A stretch of 64,000 nucleotides of DNA from Brevibacillus centrosporus. GTDB taxonomy: Bacteria; Bacillota; Bacilli; Brevibacillales; Brevibacillaceae. The notes under the pieces are model-generated. The model saw only the letters and a program-made list of their open reading frames with translations, did no database searches and had not been told where the DNA came from. A program made the position numbers and the translations under genes. Location of the stretch: positions 1 to 64,000 of the forward strand of contig NZ_RHHP01000031.1 in the NCBI RefSeq assembly GCF_003710815.1, in the 5' to 3' direction. Below are positions 35,154 through 43,913 of the stretch, piece after piece (the stretch's first letter is position 1; every line of letters begins with the position of its first letter).

Positions 35154-35825
35154 ATGAACATTGCCATTGATGGGCCAGCGGGAGCAGGAAAGAGTACTGT
35201 CGCAGGAAAGGTTGCCAGTCAGCTAGAATACGTGTATATCGATACGGGTTCCATGTATCGCGCGTTGGCTTGGGCTGTGTATCATCACCAGCTTCCGATC
35301 GACGATGAAGCTACTGTTTCCGAACTATTGCAAAACAACGAGATCCGCTTGGTTCGAAAAGCTGGACAGCAGCATGTGTACTGGAATGATACCGACGTGA
35401 CTTCCTTTATTCGTTCCAACGAGGTGAGTCAGTACGCTTCGATCGTAGCTAGCTACGGTAGCGTTCGTGAACAGATGCTGGTGCTGCAGAGGAATTTGGC
35501 AAAGCAGGGCAACGTTGTTATGGATGGTAGAGACATAGGGACGCACGTACTGCCAGATGCCGAAGTCAAAATTTTTCTGACTGCTTCCATTCGGGAGCGT
35601 GCGGAAAGAAGATGGAAAGAACTGCTCGCAAAGGGAAGCCAAGTACAATTGGCTGATCTGGAGAAAGAAATTGAAGAGCGGGATTATCGCGACATGAATC
35701 GGGATGTAGCTCCCTTGCGCCAGGCTGATGATGCTGTACTGGTAGATACCACGGGGATCTCGATCGATCAGGTCGTCGACAGGATCCTGCAAATCTGCGA
35801 GCGAATGGGAGAGTCTACCCAGTGA
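35154..35825 (+). CDS. cmk: Cytidylate kinase
   Basis: Phosphorylates CMP and dCMP to the diphosphates using ATP. It has 223 residues, the family size. The P-loop is GPAGAGKST near residue 8; the CMP-binding stretch IDTGSMYRALAW and the NMPbind insert are present, and MDGRDIGTHVLPDAEVKIFL is diagnostic. Its stop overlaps the plsC start in GTGA. B. subtilis cmk is in the same position. Confidence 0.96.
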   Translation: MNIAIDGPAGAGKSTVAGKVASQLEYVYIDTGSMYRALAWAVYHHQLPIDDEATVSELLQNNEIRLVRKAGQQHVYWNDTDVTSFIRSNEVSQYASIVASYGSVREQMLVLQRNLAKQGNVVMDGRDIGTHVLPDAEVKIFLTASIRERAERRWKELLAKGSQVQLADLEKEIEERDYRDMNRDVAPLRQADDAVLVDTTGISIDQVVDRILQICERMGESTQ

Positions 35826-36415
35826 GCTATTATCGTACTTTTCGAGGATTTTTTCGAATTATTTTTTCGCTTGTCTTTCGATGGCAAGTGATCGGGCGTG
35901 AACATATACCTAAGGAAGGCCCAGTCATTCTTTGCTGCAACCACATTTCCTTGTGGGATCCGCCACTTCTCGGCTCGGGGATTGAGCGAATGGTCAACTT
36001 CATGGCGAAGGAAGAGCTTTTCCGTGTTCCAGTGGTCGGGTTTCTCATCGCGAAATTCGGTGCCTTTCCAGTGAAACGTGGTGCTGGCGATCGATCTGCC
36101 ATCCGTACGACGTTGAAATTGTTGGAAGATGGAAAAATCTTAGGTATCTTTCCAGAAGGTACCCGCAGCAAAACAGGGGAACTGGGTGAAGCGATGCCGG
36201 GCAGTGCGATGTTTGCCCTGAAGTCGCAGGCGCAAGTCATTCCAGTAGCCATTATTGGACCTTACCGGATGTTCCGTCCTATTAAAATCGTATACGGTGA
36301 ACCGATTGACCTCACCACACTGCGCGAGGCAAAATCGAGCGCGGATACGTTGAAAGAAACGAGTGAACTGATCATGACGCACATTCAAAAATTGCGTGAT
36401 CAGCATCGTTCCTAA
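35822..36415 (+). CDS. plsC: 1-acyl-sn-glycerol-3-phosphate acyltransferase
   Basis: Transfers the second acyl chain to lysophosphatidic acid to make phosphatidic acid. It has 197 residues. The catalytic NHxxxxD motif is seen as NHISLWD and the acceptor motif as FPEGTRSK; an N-terminal hydrophobic stretch ties it to the membrane. GTG 35822 overlaps cmk by four bases. PlsY and GpsA, which make the lysophosphatidic acid substrate, are encoded further down at 42-44 kb. Confidence 0.94.
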   Translation: MSYYRTFRGFFRIIFSLVFRWQVIGREHIPKEGPVILCCNHISLWDPPLLGSGIERMVNFMAKEELFRVPVVGFLIAKFGAFPVKRGAGDRSAIRTTLKLLEDGKILGIFPEGTRSKTGELGEAMPGSAMFALKSQAQVIPVAIIGPYRMFRPIKIVYGEPIDLTTLREAKSSADTLKETSELIMTHIQKLRDQHRS

Positions 36416-36601
36416 GCAGAGAGTATAGAATTACCAAAGGGTAGAATACTAATTCTGCTGGAACATACTGGCTTCATCAGCAGGAACTGCTAGTCTTACG
36501 ACGGCAGTTAAAAATATACTTGCTCCCGCTTCTTGTAACGTGGTGAAAAGAACGTCTACATAGATGGTCTGGGACTGGATGGTATTAAGGAGGTCTTTTT
36601 G

Positions 36602-37774
36602 ATGATGGAAGAAACGAATGTAAGTCTAACAGATGCAGCAACGGTTTCTGTGGGGGATGTTGTCAAAGCAACCGTCACAAAAGTTGAAGACAAACAAGCG
36701 TTGGTAGATGTTGGCTACAAATACGATGGACTTATTCCTATCAGTGAGCTTTCCCCACTGCATGTCGAGAAAGTGTCGGATGTAGTAGCAGTAGGCGACA
36801 CCTTTGAAGTGAAAGTAATCAAGCTCAACGATGAAAAAGAAGAGCTCGTGGTTTCCAAAAAAGCAGTTGCCATGGAATCTTCTTGGTCTGATCTGGAGCA
36901 AAAAATGCAAGCAGGCGAAATCATTGAGGCAGTAGTGAAAGAAGTCGTGAAAGGCGGTCTCGTCGTTGACGTAGGCGTTCGCGGTTTCATCCCTGCTTCC
37001 ATGGTTGAGCGTCACTTTGTTGAAGATTTCTCCGATTACAAGGGAAAATCGTTGACCCTCAAAGTGGTTGAAATGGATAAAGAAAAGAATAAAGTCATCC
37101 TCTCGCACAAAGCTGTGCTGGAAGACGAAGCGAAAAAACAAAAAGGCTCTATTCTCGATAAAATCCAGCCTGGTCAAGTGCTGGAAGGTACTGTGCAACG
37201 CATGACTGACTTCGGCGTATTTGTCGACATCGGTGGTGTAGATGGACTGGTTCACGTTTCGGAGCTCGCTTGGAACCGCGTAGACAAACCGTCTGACGTA
37301 GTAAAAGAAGGCGACAAAGTAACCGTGAAGGTCCTCAAGGTTGACAAGGAAAATGAACGCATCGGGCTGAGCATCAAGGAAACGCAAGCAGGTCCTTGGG
37401 CGAAAGTGGCGGAAGAGTTCAAAGCAGGTTCGATCGTTGCTGGTACAGTAAAACGCCTCGTTTCCTTTGGTGCATTCGTTGAAGTGGCTCCTGGCATTGA
37501 AGGTCTGGTGCACATTTCCCAAATCGCGAATCGCCGTGTGAACACACCAGGTGAAGTGCTCAAAGAAGGGCAAGAAGTTCAAGTGAAAATCCTGGACGTT
37601 GTCCCTCAAGAGCAGCGTATCAGCCTGAGCATCCGCGCGGTTGAAGAAGATCGTGTAGAGCAAGCAGAGCGCGCCAGCAAAAAAGAACAACAACAATTCC
37701 AACAGGAAAACAACCAGCCAATGGGTGTGACACTGGGCGAATTGTTCGCTGATCTGAAGGATAAATTCAAGTAA
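36602..37774 (+). CDS. ypfD: S1 RNA-binding repeat protein (ribosomal protein S1 homologue, YpfD)
   Basis: A 390-residue protein made of four S1 (OB-fold) repeats, starting near residues 15, 100, 190 and 275; each contains a block such as GVFVDIGGVDGLVHVSEL. The tail is Gln- and Lys-rich. B. subtilis YpfD has the same form; it resembles ribosomal protein S1 but is shorter than the six-repeat E. coli protein and may be non-essential. ATG 36602 was chosen for its eight-base distance from AAGGAGG (36587-36593). The 186-base gap before it has a CTGCTG/CAGCAG inverted repeat (36455-36483) whose role is unclear. Confidence 0.92.
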   Translation: MMEETNVSLTDAATVSVGDVVKATVTKVEDKQALVDVGYKYDGLIPISELSPLHVEKVSDVVAVGDTFEVKVIKLNDEKEELVVSKKAVAMESSWSDLEQKMQAGEIIEAVVKEVVKGGLVVDVGVRGFIPASMVERHFVEDFSDYKGKSLTLKVVEMDKEKNKVILSHKAVLEDEAKKQKGSILDKIQPGQVLEGTVQRMTDFGVFVDIGGVDGLVHVSELAWNRVDKPSDVVKEGDKVTVKVLKVDKENERIGLSIKETQAGPWAKVAEEFKAGSIVAGTVKRLVSFGAFVEVAPGIEGLVHISQIANRRVNTPGEVLKEGQEVQVKILDVVPQEQRISLSIRAVEEDRVEQAERASKKEQQQFQQENNQPMGVTLGELFADLKDKFK

Positions 37775-37794
37775 GCTTCACACAGATAGAGGAG

Positions 37795-37823
37795 GGGATA
37801 CGCATGAGGCGTATCCCTTTTTG
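37795..37823 (+). terminator. Terminator after ypfD
   Basis: GGGATACGC (37795-37803) and GCGTATCCC (37809-37817) form a perfect stem followed by TTTTT. Confidence 0.85.
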
Positions 37824-37855
37824 TATGGAGATATAGCAGACAAGGGGGGACAAGC

Positions 37856-38908
37856 ATGGACCGTGCTACGCGAAAGGTCGAACATGTTCAGCATGCACTT
37901 TCAACCATTGAATTCGGAGCCAATGCCTTTGACGATGTAAGCTTTTTGCCAAACAGCCTGCCCAATACGAGCTACGAGAAGACATCCTTGGATTGTGAGG
38001 TAGGGCCTTATCGCCTGCGTTCTCCGATTATGATCAATGCGATGACAGGAGGAGCAGCCACCACGACGGACATCAATCGGAAGCTCGCCGTGCTCGCACG
38101 CGAGAGGGGACTTGCGATGGCGGTCGGTTCGCAGATGGCTGCCATCCGTGATCCACAAGTGAAAGGCAGCTATGAAGTTGTGCGAAAAGAGCATCCCAAA
38201 GGAATTTTGTTCGCAAATGTCGGAGCAGAAGCAACTGTCGAAGAAGCGATGGCAGCCGTAGAAATGATCGAAGCAGATGGCTTGCAGATCCATTTGAACG
38301 TCATGCAGGAGCTTTTGATGCCAGAAGGAGATCGGGATTTTCGAGGGTATCTCGAGCGCATTCATGAAATAAAGGAGCGCGCGGCAGTACCTGTGATGGT
38401 AAAGGAGGTCGGCTTTGGGATGGCGAGAAAAACAATCCGAGAGCTGGCACAGGCAGGAATCACCGTCATCGATGTCGGTGGCAAGGGAGGCACAAACTTT
38501 GCAAAAGTCGAGAACATGCGCAGGCCAGAGCCGTTAACGATGTTTGATGATTGGGGATTGACCACTGTCGATAGCCTGCTGGAAGCTGCTTGCGAATCTG
38601 GCCGGGGTGTGCATTTCGTGGCGACGGGGGGAATTCGGAACGGGTTGGATGCAGCCAAAGCAATTGCACTCGGTGCTTCCGCAGTAGGCGTGGCAGGTGC
38701 AGTCCTGAAGCAGGTCCAGACACGAGACGTCGAGGGCGGCCTCGCTGCTTTGGATGAGTGGCATCAGCAGGTGCGTATCGCGATGACGGCACTTGGTGCG
38801 CATCGGCTTGCACAGCTTAGAGAACAGCCCGTTATGATCACGGGAAAAACAGCGGAAAAAGCTCGTCTGCGTGGAATTGCCCTGGAGGAATGGGCGCAAA
38901 AGATGTAA
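37856..38908 (+). CDS. fni: Type 2 isopentenyl-diphosphate delta-isomerase
   Basis: FMN- and NADPH-dependent enzyme of 350 residues that interconverts IPP and DMAPP, the isoprenoid building blocks. Motifs seen: INAMTGGA and MAVGSQ near the flavin, HLNVMQE, MVKEVGFGM and DVGGKGGTNF, then ATGGIRNGLD near the C terminus. ATG 37856 follows AAGGGGGGA. It supplies precursors that HepS/HepT (51-56 kb) extend to heptaprenyl diphosphate. B. subtilis fni (ypgA) holds the same place. Confidence 0.95.
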   Translation: MDRATRKVEHVQHALSTIEFGANAFDDVSFLPNSLPNTSYEKTSLDCEVGPYRLRSPIMINAMTGGAATTTDINRKLAVLARERGLAMAVGSQMAAIRDPQVKGSYEVVRKEHPKGILFANVGAEATVEEAMAAVEMIEADGLQIHLNVMQELLMPEGDRDFRGYLERIHEIKERAAVPVMVKEVGFGMARKTIRELAQAGITVIDVGGKGGTNFAKVENMRRPEPLTMFDDWGLTTVDSLLEAACESGRGVHFVATGGIRNGLDAAKAIALGASAVGVAGAVLKQVQTRDVEGGLAALDEWHQQVRIAMTALGAHRLAQLREQPVMITGKTAEKARLRGIALEEWAQKM

Positions 38909-38981
38909 GTGCAAAAAACTCATGAAAGACTGGGGCTTGAGGCATACTTTGGGGAGAACACCACATCTTGAGGAGATGAAC

Positions 38982-39623
38982 ATGAACGAGGGAACCATTG
39001 CGCTCCTCTCCCAATGGAGTTTGCTTTGCTTGGTCTGGATGGGGAGTATAGACGCGCAGCTGCTAGAAATGAGGATCTCGCCAAAACGTATGCTTGCTGT
39101 CATTTGTTCCTTCTTGATTTGCACCTTTGTCAGCTGGAAGCTGTACTTTGCCCCGATTGAAGTGAGCTTAAGCGGTACATTGCTGCCGCTGCTCACGGGT
39201 GCATGGCTGTATTACGCTCGCATGCAGCAGCTGCGACGCCGATTGCATGTGCTCGGGGCATGTGCAACAGCCATTCTGCTGTTTTGGCTGCAATGGCTGT
39301 TCTTTACGGATCCAATCCTGATGTTCTGGGACGAGCGTATCATCATTCCGGTAGCGGCCATCCTATCGATTTTGGCGATGAGCCGGCAGAGCGTAGCACA
39401 GCTTTTCCAAGTGATCATCTCCCTTACTTTGGCAGATGTCCTCTATTCTCTGTTTGTCTGGAAGCTGTCGGGAACCTGTCAGCTTGGCGGTGAGTATGCC
39501 CAGGATATGCTTTGGAGTACGGTGTCTTTATGGTATTTGGTGAGTGTCACCCGTCTTGCGGTTTTACGGATAGTAAAATGGAGAAAGACTGTGTCATCCC
39601 ATTCCCAGCAGAAAAGGTGGTGA
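38982..39623 (+). CDS. yphA: YphA-like membrane protein
   Basis: A 213-residue protein with about five or six hydrophobic segments and a basic C-terminal tail (RIVKWRKTVSSHSQQKRW). Position between fni and the YIEGIA gene and the general form match B. subtilis YphA, of unknown function. ATG 38982 has AGGAG six bases upstream; ATG 38976 touches that site. No catalytic motif is visible. Confidence 0.75.
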   Translation: MNEGTIALLSQWSLLCLVWMGSIDAQLLEMRISPKRMLAVICSFLICTFVSWKLYFAPIEVSLSGTLLPLLTGAWLYYARMQQLRRRLHVLGACATAILLFWLQWLFFTDPILMFWDERIIIPVAAILSILAMSRQSVAQLFQVIISLTLADVLYSLFVWKLSGTCQLGGEYAQDMLWSTVSLWYLVSVTRLAVLRIVKWRKTVSSHSQQKRW

Positions 39624-39630
39624 GGCTCCT

Positions 39631-40536
39631 TTGTTTAAAGAGCTGCTAGCAAATGAGTTCGTCTTTCCGCTCATGCTGGGCTTTGTCTTCGGGATTCTCT
39701 GCCGAATCAATTTGCTGCGCACCGACTATCGACAATACCCGACCTATCCGCATGGCAAAATTATTCACGTTTCGCTCGGAGTCATCGCATCCGCTTTGGG
39801 AGCGCTAGCTATTCCGGCACTGCTGAAGGAAAATTATACGGCGGTCACCTTTCTTACGGTCGCTGCACAGCAGTTCCGTGATGTGCGAAATATGGAGAGA
39901 ACGACTTTGAATGAAATAGACAAACAGGAGCTTGTTCCACGGGGAGGTCCCTATATTGAAGGGATCGCGATGGTCTTCGAGGGACGCAATTATTTGGTAA
40001 TGTTTACGTCTCTGGTGACGACTTCCGCGATGATCCTTTTTCAGTGGTGGGGAGGGGTAATAGCAGGTGTCATTGCCCTGGCGATCGCCTCCAAGCTAAA
40101 GTCAGGAAAGACGCTCCAGCTGATCGTGGAGGTCGAAAAGGCACCTCTGCGTGTGGAAGGAAAGGATCTTTACGTAGGTGACATTTACATCATGAACGTA
40201 GGTTTGGAGGAGTCCCAGAAAGTAATTTCAGAGCAGGGCATGGGGTTTATTCTTATCCCAAAAGACGCAAATGCAACCGTCACGATCGCCCATCCGGGGC
40301 AACGTCAGGCGATTTTGCACGACGTAGCGACTCAGCTGGGTGTTTTTACGGATGCAGGAGAGCCTTCGCTGACGCCTTTGGTGAAGCGAGATCTTCATAC
40401 GGGGCGTTTGGGCGTGTTCTTGTTGCCGCAAGTGAAAGATCAAGAGCGTGCAGAAGCTGTTATACGCGCCGTTCCGATTTTGGAAAGTGTTTTCCGGATG
40501 CCGCAAAAGACGAATGCAGCCAAGCAGGAGGTGTAG
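39631..40536 (+). CDS. yphB: YIEGIA family membrane protein
   Basis: A 301-residue protein with the signature GGPYIEGIAMVFEGRNY that names the YIEGIA family, conserved in endospore formers. It has membrane segments near the N terminus and around residues 125-155, and a soluble C-terminal half. TTG 39631 is the likely start, with AAGGTGGTGAGG upstream. It lies seven bases after yphA and four bases before its small partner gene. Function is unknown; the wide conservation in spore formers suggests a sporulation role. Confidence 0.85.
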   Translation: MFKELLANEFVFPLMLGFVFGILCRINLLRTDYRQYPTYPHGKIIHVSLGVIASALGALAIPALLKENYTAVTFLTVAAQQFRDVRNMERTTLNEIDKQELVPRGGPYIEGIAMVFEGRNYLVMFTSLVTTSAMILFQWWGGVIAGVIALAIASKLKSGKTLQLIVEVEKAPLRVEGKDLYVGDIYIMNVGLEESQKVISEQGMGFILIPKDANATVTIAHPGQRQAILHDVATQLGVFTDAGEPSLTPLVKRDLHTGRLGVFLLPQVKDQERAEAVIRAVPILESVFRMPQKTNAAKQEV

Positions 40537-40540
40537 GCTT

Positions 40541-40723
40541 TTGACCAGCCAGATCTTGGCCGTGATCACTTTGTCCAAGGAGAACATAGCAGGTGGGGCA
40601 CCCATTTTTATTGAGCCAAACAAGGAAAAGATGCAGCAGACAGCGTTTACGCTGGAAAAAATTTTAGACGCGATGGTGCATGAAGTGAGTGAGGATACCC
40701 TCATCGTTGTTCGGCATAAGTAG
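40541..40723 (+). CDS. Small partner of the YIEGIA protein (capping complex subunit)
   Basis: A 60-residue soluble protein starting at TTG 40541 with GGAGGTG upstream, four bases after the YIEGIA gene. The sequence (ILAVITLSKENIAGGAPIF at the start, DTLIVVRHK at the end) resembles the small protein that databases call the capping complex subunit for YIEGIA. The tight coupling supports the two acting together. The longer in-frame reading from 40448 lies inside the upstream gene and is not supported. Confidence 0.75.
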   Translation: MTSQILAVITLSKENIAGGAPIFIEPNKEKMQQTAFTLEKILDAMVHEVSEDTLIVVRHK

Positions 40724-40736
40724 TCTATGGTATGAT
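40707..40736 (+). promoter_or_regulatory. Candidate promoter of der
   Basis: TTGTTC (40707-40712), an 18-base gap and TATGAT (40731-40736) lie just before the 100-base leader of der. Confidence 0.4.
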
Positions 40737-40841
40737 AAGCTGTGAAATAACTCCAGTGAGGGGTATTTCGTGATGAGTGATCGCGAAGAGTGGTCGTTCA
40801 TCATGGATTCAAAAAGTTAATGAGAGAGAGTGTTGTTGATT

Positions 40842-42155
40842 ATGGGATTGCCAGTGGTAGCCATTGTGGGGAGACCCAACGTGGGCAAGTCCACGATTTT
40901 TAATCGATTGATTGGTGAGCGCATCGCCATCGTAGAAGACATGCCGGGTGTTACCCGTGACCGTTTGTACGGAAAAGGTGAATGGTTAACCCATACCTTT
41001 CATGTAATTGATACAGGTGGGATCGAGTTCGGAGAGACCGACGAAATTCTCACACAAATGCGTTACCAGGCGGAATTGGCGATTGATGAAGCAGATGTCA
41101 TCATCATGATTACCGATAGTCGCACAGGTGTGACGGATGCTGACGTTGAGCTGGCGCGGATGCTGAATCGCACAGGCAAACCCGTCGTGCTCGCCGTCAA
41201 TAAAGCGGACAACCCGGAAATGCGCGCGGATATTTACGACTTTTATTCGTTGGGATTAGGGGAGCCGTTTCCTATTTCCGGAAGTCACGGTCTTGGACTG
41301 GGGGACATGCTGGAAGAGGTCGTGCTGCACTTCCCAGAAAGAAACGAGGACGAATACAGCGAGGATGTCATCCGCGTATCGATTATCGGACGTCCAAACG
41401 TAGGGAAATCCTCGCTGACCAACGCTATTCTGGGTGAAGAACGCGTGATCGTCAGTGACGTAGCGGGTACTACGCGCGATGCGATTGACACGCCGTTCGA
41501 GCGAGATGGCCAAAGCTATATCCTCATCGACACGGCAGGGATGCGCAAGCGTGGAAAGGTGTACGAAAGCACGGAGAAATACAGTGTGATGCGTGCGATG
41601 CGCGCCATTGAGGACTCCGATGTCGTACTCGTGGTGATCAACGGGGAAGAAGGCATCATCGAGCAAGACAAGAAAATCGCCGGATACGCGCATGAAGCCG
41701 GTCGCGGTATCATGATTGTCGTCAACAAATGGGATGCCGTGGAAAAGGACGACAAGACGATGCAGCGATTTACAGAGCTGATCCGCGAAGAGTTCAAGTA
41801 TCTGGACTACGCTCCGATCCTGTACGTTTCGGCAAAATCCAAGCAGCGGGTACATACGATCCTGCCAAAAGTAAACGAAATCTCCCAGGCGCATGCTATG
41901 CGGGTTCCTACGTCCGTACTCAACGATCTGGTAACAGATGCAACGATCCGGACACCACCACCGTCCGACAGGGGAAAACGACTCAAAATCAATTATGCGA
42001 CACAGGCAACTGTCAAGCCGCCGACGTTCATTCTGTTTGTGAACGATCCGGAGCTTATGCATTTTTCCTATGAACGTTATATAGAGAACAAGATACGTGA
42101 GGCATTTGTCTTCGAAGGCACGCCAGTACGGATCTGGACACGTAAAAAAACGTAG
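40842..42155 (+). CDS. der: Ribosome biogenesis GTPase Der (EngA)
   Basis: Essential double GTPase of 437 residues that helps assemble the 50S subunit. There are two G domains in tandem, each with a P-loop GRPNVGKS (residues about 9 and 183), G3 DTGG / DTAG, and G4 NKAD / NKWD, followed by a C-terminal KH-like domain. ATG 40842 was chosen by family length (436 in B. subtilis); GTG 40830 would add four residues. It lies between the yph genes and gpsA as in B. subtilis, with plsY added in between here. Confidence 0.96.
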   Translation: MGLPVVAIVGRPNVGKSTIFNRLIGERIAIVEDMPGVTRDRLYGKGEWLTHTFHVIDTGGIEFGETDEILTQMRYQAELAIDEADVIIMITDSRTGVTDADVELARMLNRTGKPVVLAVNKADNPEMRADIYDFYSLGLGEPFPISGSHGLGLGDMLEEVVLHFPERNEDEYSEDVIRVSIIGRPNVGKSSLTNAILGEERVIVSDVAGTTRDAIDTPFERDGQSYILIDTAGMRKRGKVYESTEKYSVMRAMRAIEDSDVVLVVINGEEGIIEQDKKIAGYAHEAGRGIMIVVNKWDAVEKDDKTMQRFTELIREEFKYLDYAPILYVSAKSKQRVHTILPKVNEISQAHAMRVPTSVLNDLVTDATIRTPPPSDRGKRLKINYATQATVKPPTFILFVNDPELMHFSYERYIENKIREAFVFEGTPVRIWTRKKT

Positions 42156-42170
42156 GGAGAGAAAACCGCC

Positions 42171-42773
42171 ATGGTGTTATTATCCTGGGTGATCAGCTAT
42201 CTAATCGGATCGATCAGCTTTAGCTATCTCATCGCCAAAAAAGTTGCAGGAATTGACATCCGTTCACATGGTAGCGGCAATGCGGGTGCCACGAACACGT
42301 TGCGTGTATTGGGAAAAGGGCCAGGAATCGCTGTATTGATTTTAGATGCGCTTAAAGGGCTCATCGCGATGGGGATTACTCATCTGATCACTGGCGATCC
42401 TGCTGCCTATGCCGTTTCTGGTCTGTTTGCGATTGCGGGCCACAACTGGCCGATCTTTTTTGGGTTTCGCGGGGGAAAGGGCATTGCGACTACACTTGGG
42501 GTAGCTCTTGGCTTTTCTCCCATTGCTTTTCTCATTGGAGCGGTCTTGGCTGTATTGGTCATTGCAGTGACGCGATACGTGTCACTGGGATCGCTCGTAC
42601 TGGTTACCACGATTCCGATCACGGTGTACGTACTGGATAAGCCGATTGCTTTTTTCTGGACAAGCTTAATTCTCGCTGTTTTTGCTTACGTTCGTCATTA
42701 TAATAATATCCGAAATCTTCTCGCAGGCACGGAAAGAAAACTGGGTGAAAAGTCAAACCGAAAATTAAGCTAA
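42171..42773 (+). CDS. plsY: Glycerol-3-phosphate acyltransferase PlsY
   Basis: Five-helix membrane enzyme of 200 residues that acylates glycerol-3-phosphate from acyl-phosphate. Three conserved loops are seen: SGNAGATNTLR, GHNWPIFFGFRGGKGIATT and the RHYNNIRNLLAGTE end. ATG 42171 follows GGAGAG, 15 bases after der. It is immediately upstream of gpsA, which makes its substrate, so the pair forms a small phospholipid unit. B. subtilis keeps plsY elsewhere. Confidence 0.95.
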   Translation: MVLLSWVISYLIGSISFSYLIAKKVAGIDIRSHGSGNAGATNTLRVLGKGPGIAVLILDALKGLIAMGITHLITGDPAAYAVSGLFAIAGHNWPIFFGFRGGKGIATTLGVALGFSPIAFLIGAVLAVLVIAVTRYVSLGSLVLVTTIPITVYVLDKPIAFFWTSLILAVFAYVRHYNNIRNLLAGTERKLGEKSNRKLS

Positions 42774-42809
42774 AACCTTGTCCATAAGGGAAAAGGGGAG
42801 GGAGTTTGA

Positions 42810-43838
42810 TTGATTCAAAATGTTGCCGTGATCGGTGCTGGCAGCTGGGGTACTGCTCTCGCTTCCGTATTGGCGGATAACGGGCATCAAGTCACGCTCT
42901 GGGTGAGGGACCCCAAGCAAGCTGAAGCAATTACGACCACACACAGGAATGAAAAATATTTACCGGGAGTCGAGCTTTCCGCGCGAATTGCTGCGACCTC
43001 CGATATCCATGCAGCTGTACACGAGAAGCCGATTGTTTTATTGGCGGTACCTTCGCATGCAATGCGCCAAATCTGCCGCGATCTTGCACCATCTCTCGCT
43101 TCGGATGTGCTCTTGATTCACGCGGTGAAAGGCTTTGAGCTGGGGACGCTTAAGCGTATGTCCGAGGTGATCCAAGAGGAGATTCCGTTTGAAATTTCTT
43201 CTCGACTCGCAGTCATTTCTGGTCCAAGCCATGCGGAGGAAGTAGTCCGCCGCCAGCCAACAACGGTTGTTGTAGCTTCTGAATCAGAGAGCAGCATGCT
43301 TCGTTCCCAGGATTTGCTGATGAATCGCAACTTCCGCGTCTATACCAACCCGGATCTGATTGGGGCGGAGCTCGCGGGAGCTTTGAAAAATATTATTGCA
43401 TTGGGAGCTGGCATGTCGGATGGGCTCGGATTTGGCGACAATGCAAAGGCTGCATTGTTGACTCGCGGCCTTGCAGAAATCAGTCGTCTGGGACTCAAGC
43501 TCGGAGCCATGCCGCCCACTTTTGCAGGACTGGCTGGAATCGGCGATCTGGTAGCGACCTGCACCAGCAAGCACAGTCGAAACTGGAGAGCAGGCTTCCT
43601 TTTGGGACAAGGGAAAAAGCTCGAGGAAGTGCTCCAGGAAATCGGCATGGTGGTAGAGGGTGTGCGCACCACGCAGGCCGCTGATGTGCTTGCGAAGCGC
43701 GAGGATGTAGAAATGCCGATCACCCATGTTCTGTACGGCGTACTGTTCGAAGGAAAAGATCCTCGTCAAGGCGTGGAGCAGCTGATGGGAAGACTGAAAA
43801 CCTATGAAACGGAGTATTTGAATCCGGATCATGTGTAG
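42810..43838 (+). CDS. gpsA: Glycerol-3-phosphate dehydrogenase [NAD(P)+]
   Basis: Reduces dihydroxyacetone phosphate to sn-glycerol-3-phosphate for phospholipid synthesis. It has 342 residues. The N-terminal nucleotide motif is VIGAGSWGTALA, with SGPSHAEEV and the catalytic lysine in ALKNIIALGAGMSDGL following, then AGIGDLVATC. TTG 42810 is the start with a GGGGAGGGAG site. Same position as in B. subtilis. Confidence 0.96.
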   Translation: MIQNVAVIGAGSWGTALASVLADNGHQVTLWVRDPKQAEAITTTHRNEKYLPGVELSARIAATSDIHAAVHEKPIVLLAVPSHAMRQICRDLAPSLASDVLLIHAVKGFELGTLKRMSEVIQEEIPFEISSRLAVISGPSHAEEVVRRQPTTVVVASESESSMLRSQDLLMNRNFRVYTNPDLIGAELAGALKNIIALGAGMSDGLGFGDNAKAALLTRGLAEISRLGLKLGAMPPTFAGLAGIGDLVATCTSKHSRNWRAGFLLGQGKKLEEVLQEIGMVVEGVRTTQAADVLAKREDVEMPITHVLYGVLFEGKDPRQGVEQLMGRLKTYETEYLNPDHV

Positions 43839-43849
43839 GCGAATGTCTC

Positions 43850-43877
43850 ACACATTAAAGCTCCTGCACATACCATA
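43850..43877 (+). promoter_or_regulatory. Candidate SigK promoter for spoVIF
   Basis: CATACCATA at 43869-43877 fits the SigK -10 pattern CATAnnnTA, and an AC pair at 43850-43851 lies about 17 bases before it, as in SigK -35 elements. spoVIF is SigK-dependent in B. subtilis, so this is consistent. Confidence 0.45.
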
Positions 43878-43913
43878 AGGGTGTAAACCTTGGTAGCAGG
43901 AGGAGGCCCATCC

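Noticed and set aside
36626..37702. A 358-codon open frame on the minus strand
   Set aside because: It is fully antisense to the S1-repeat gene; the peptide is a low-complexity Phe/His-rich sequence without a family, so it is a shadow.
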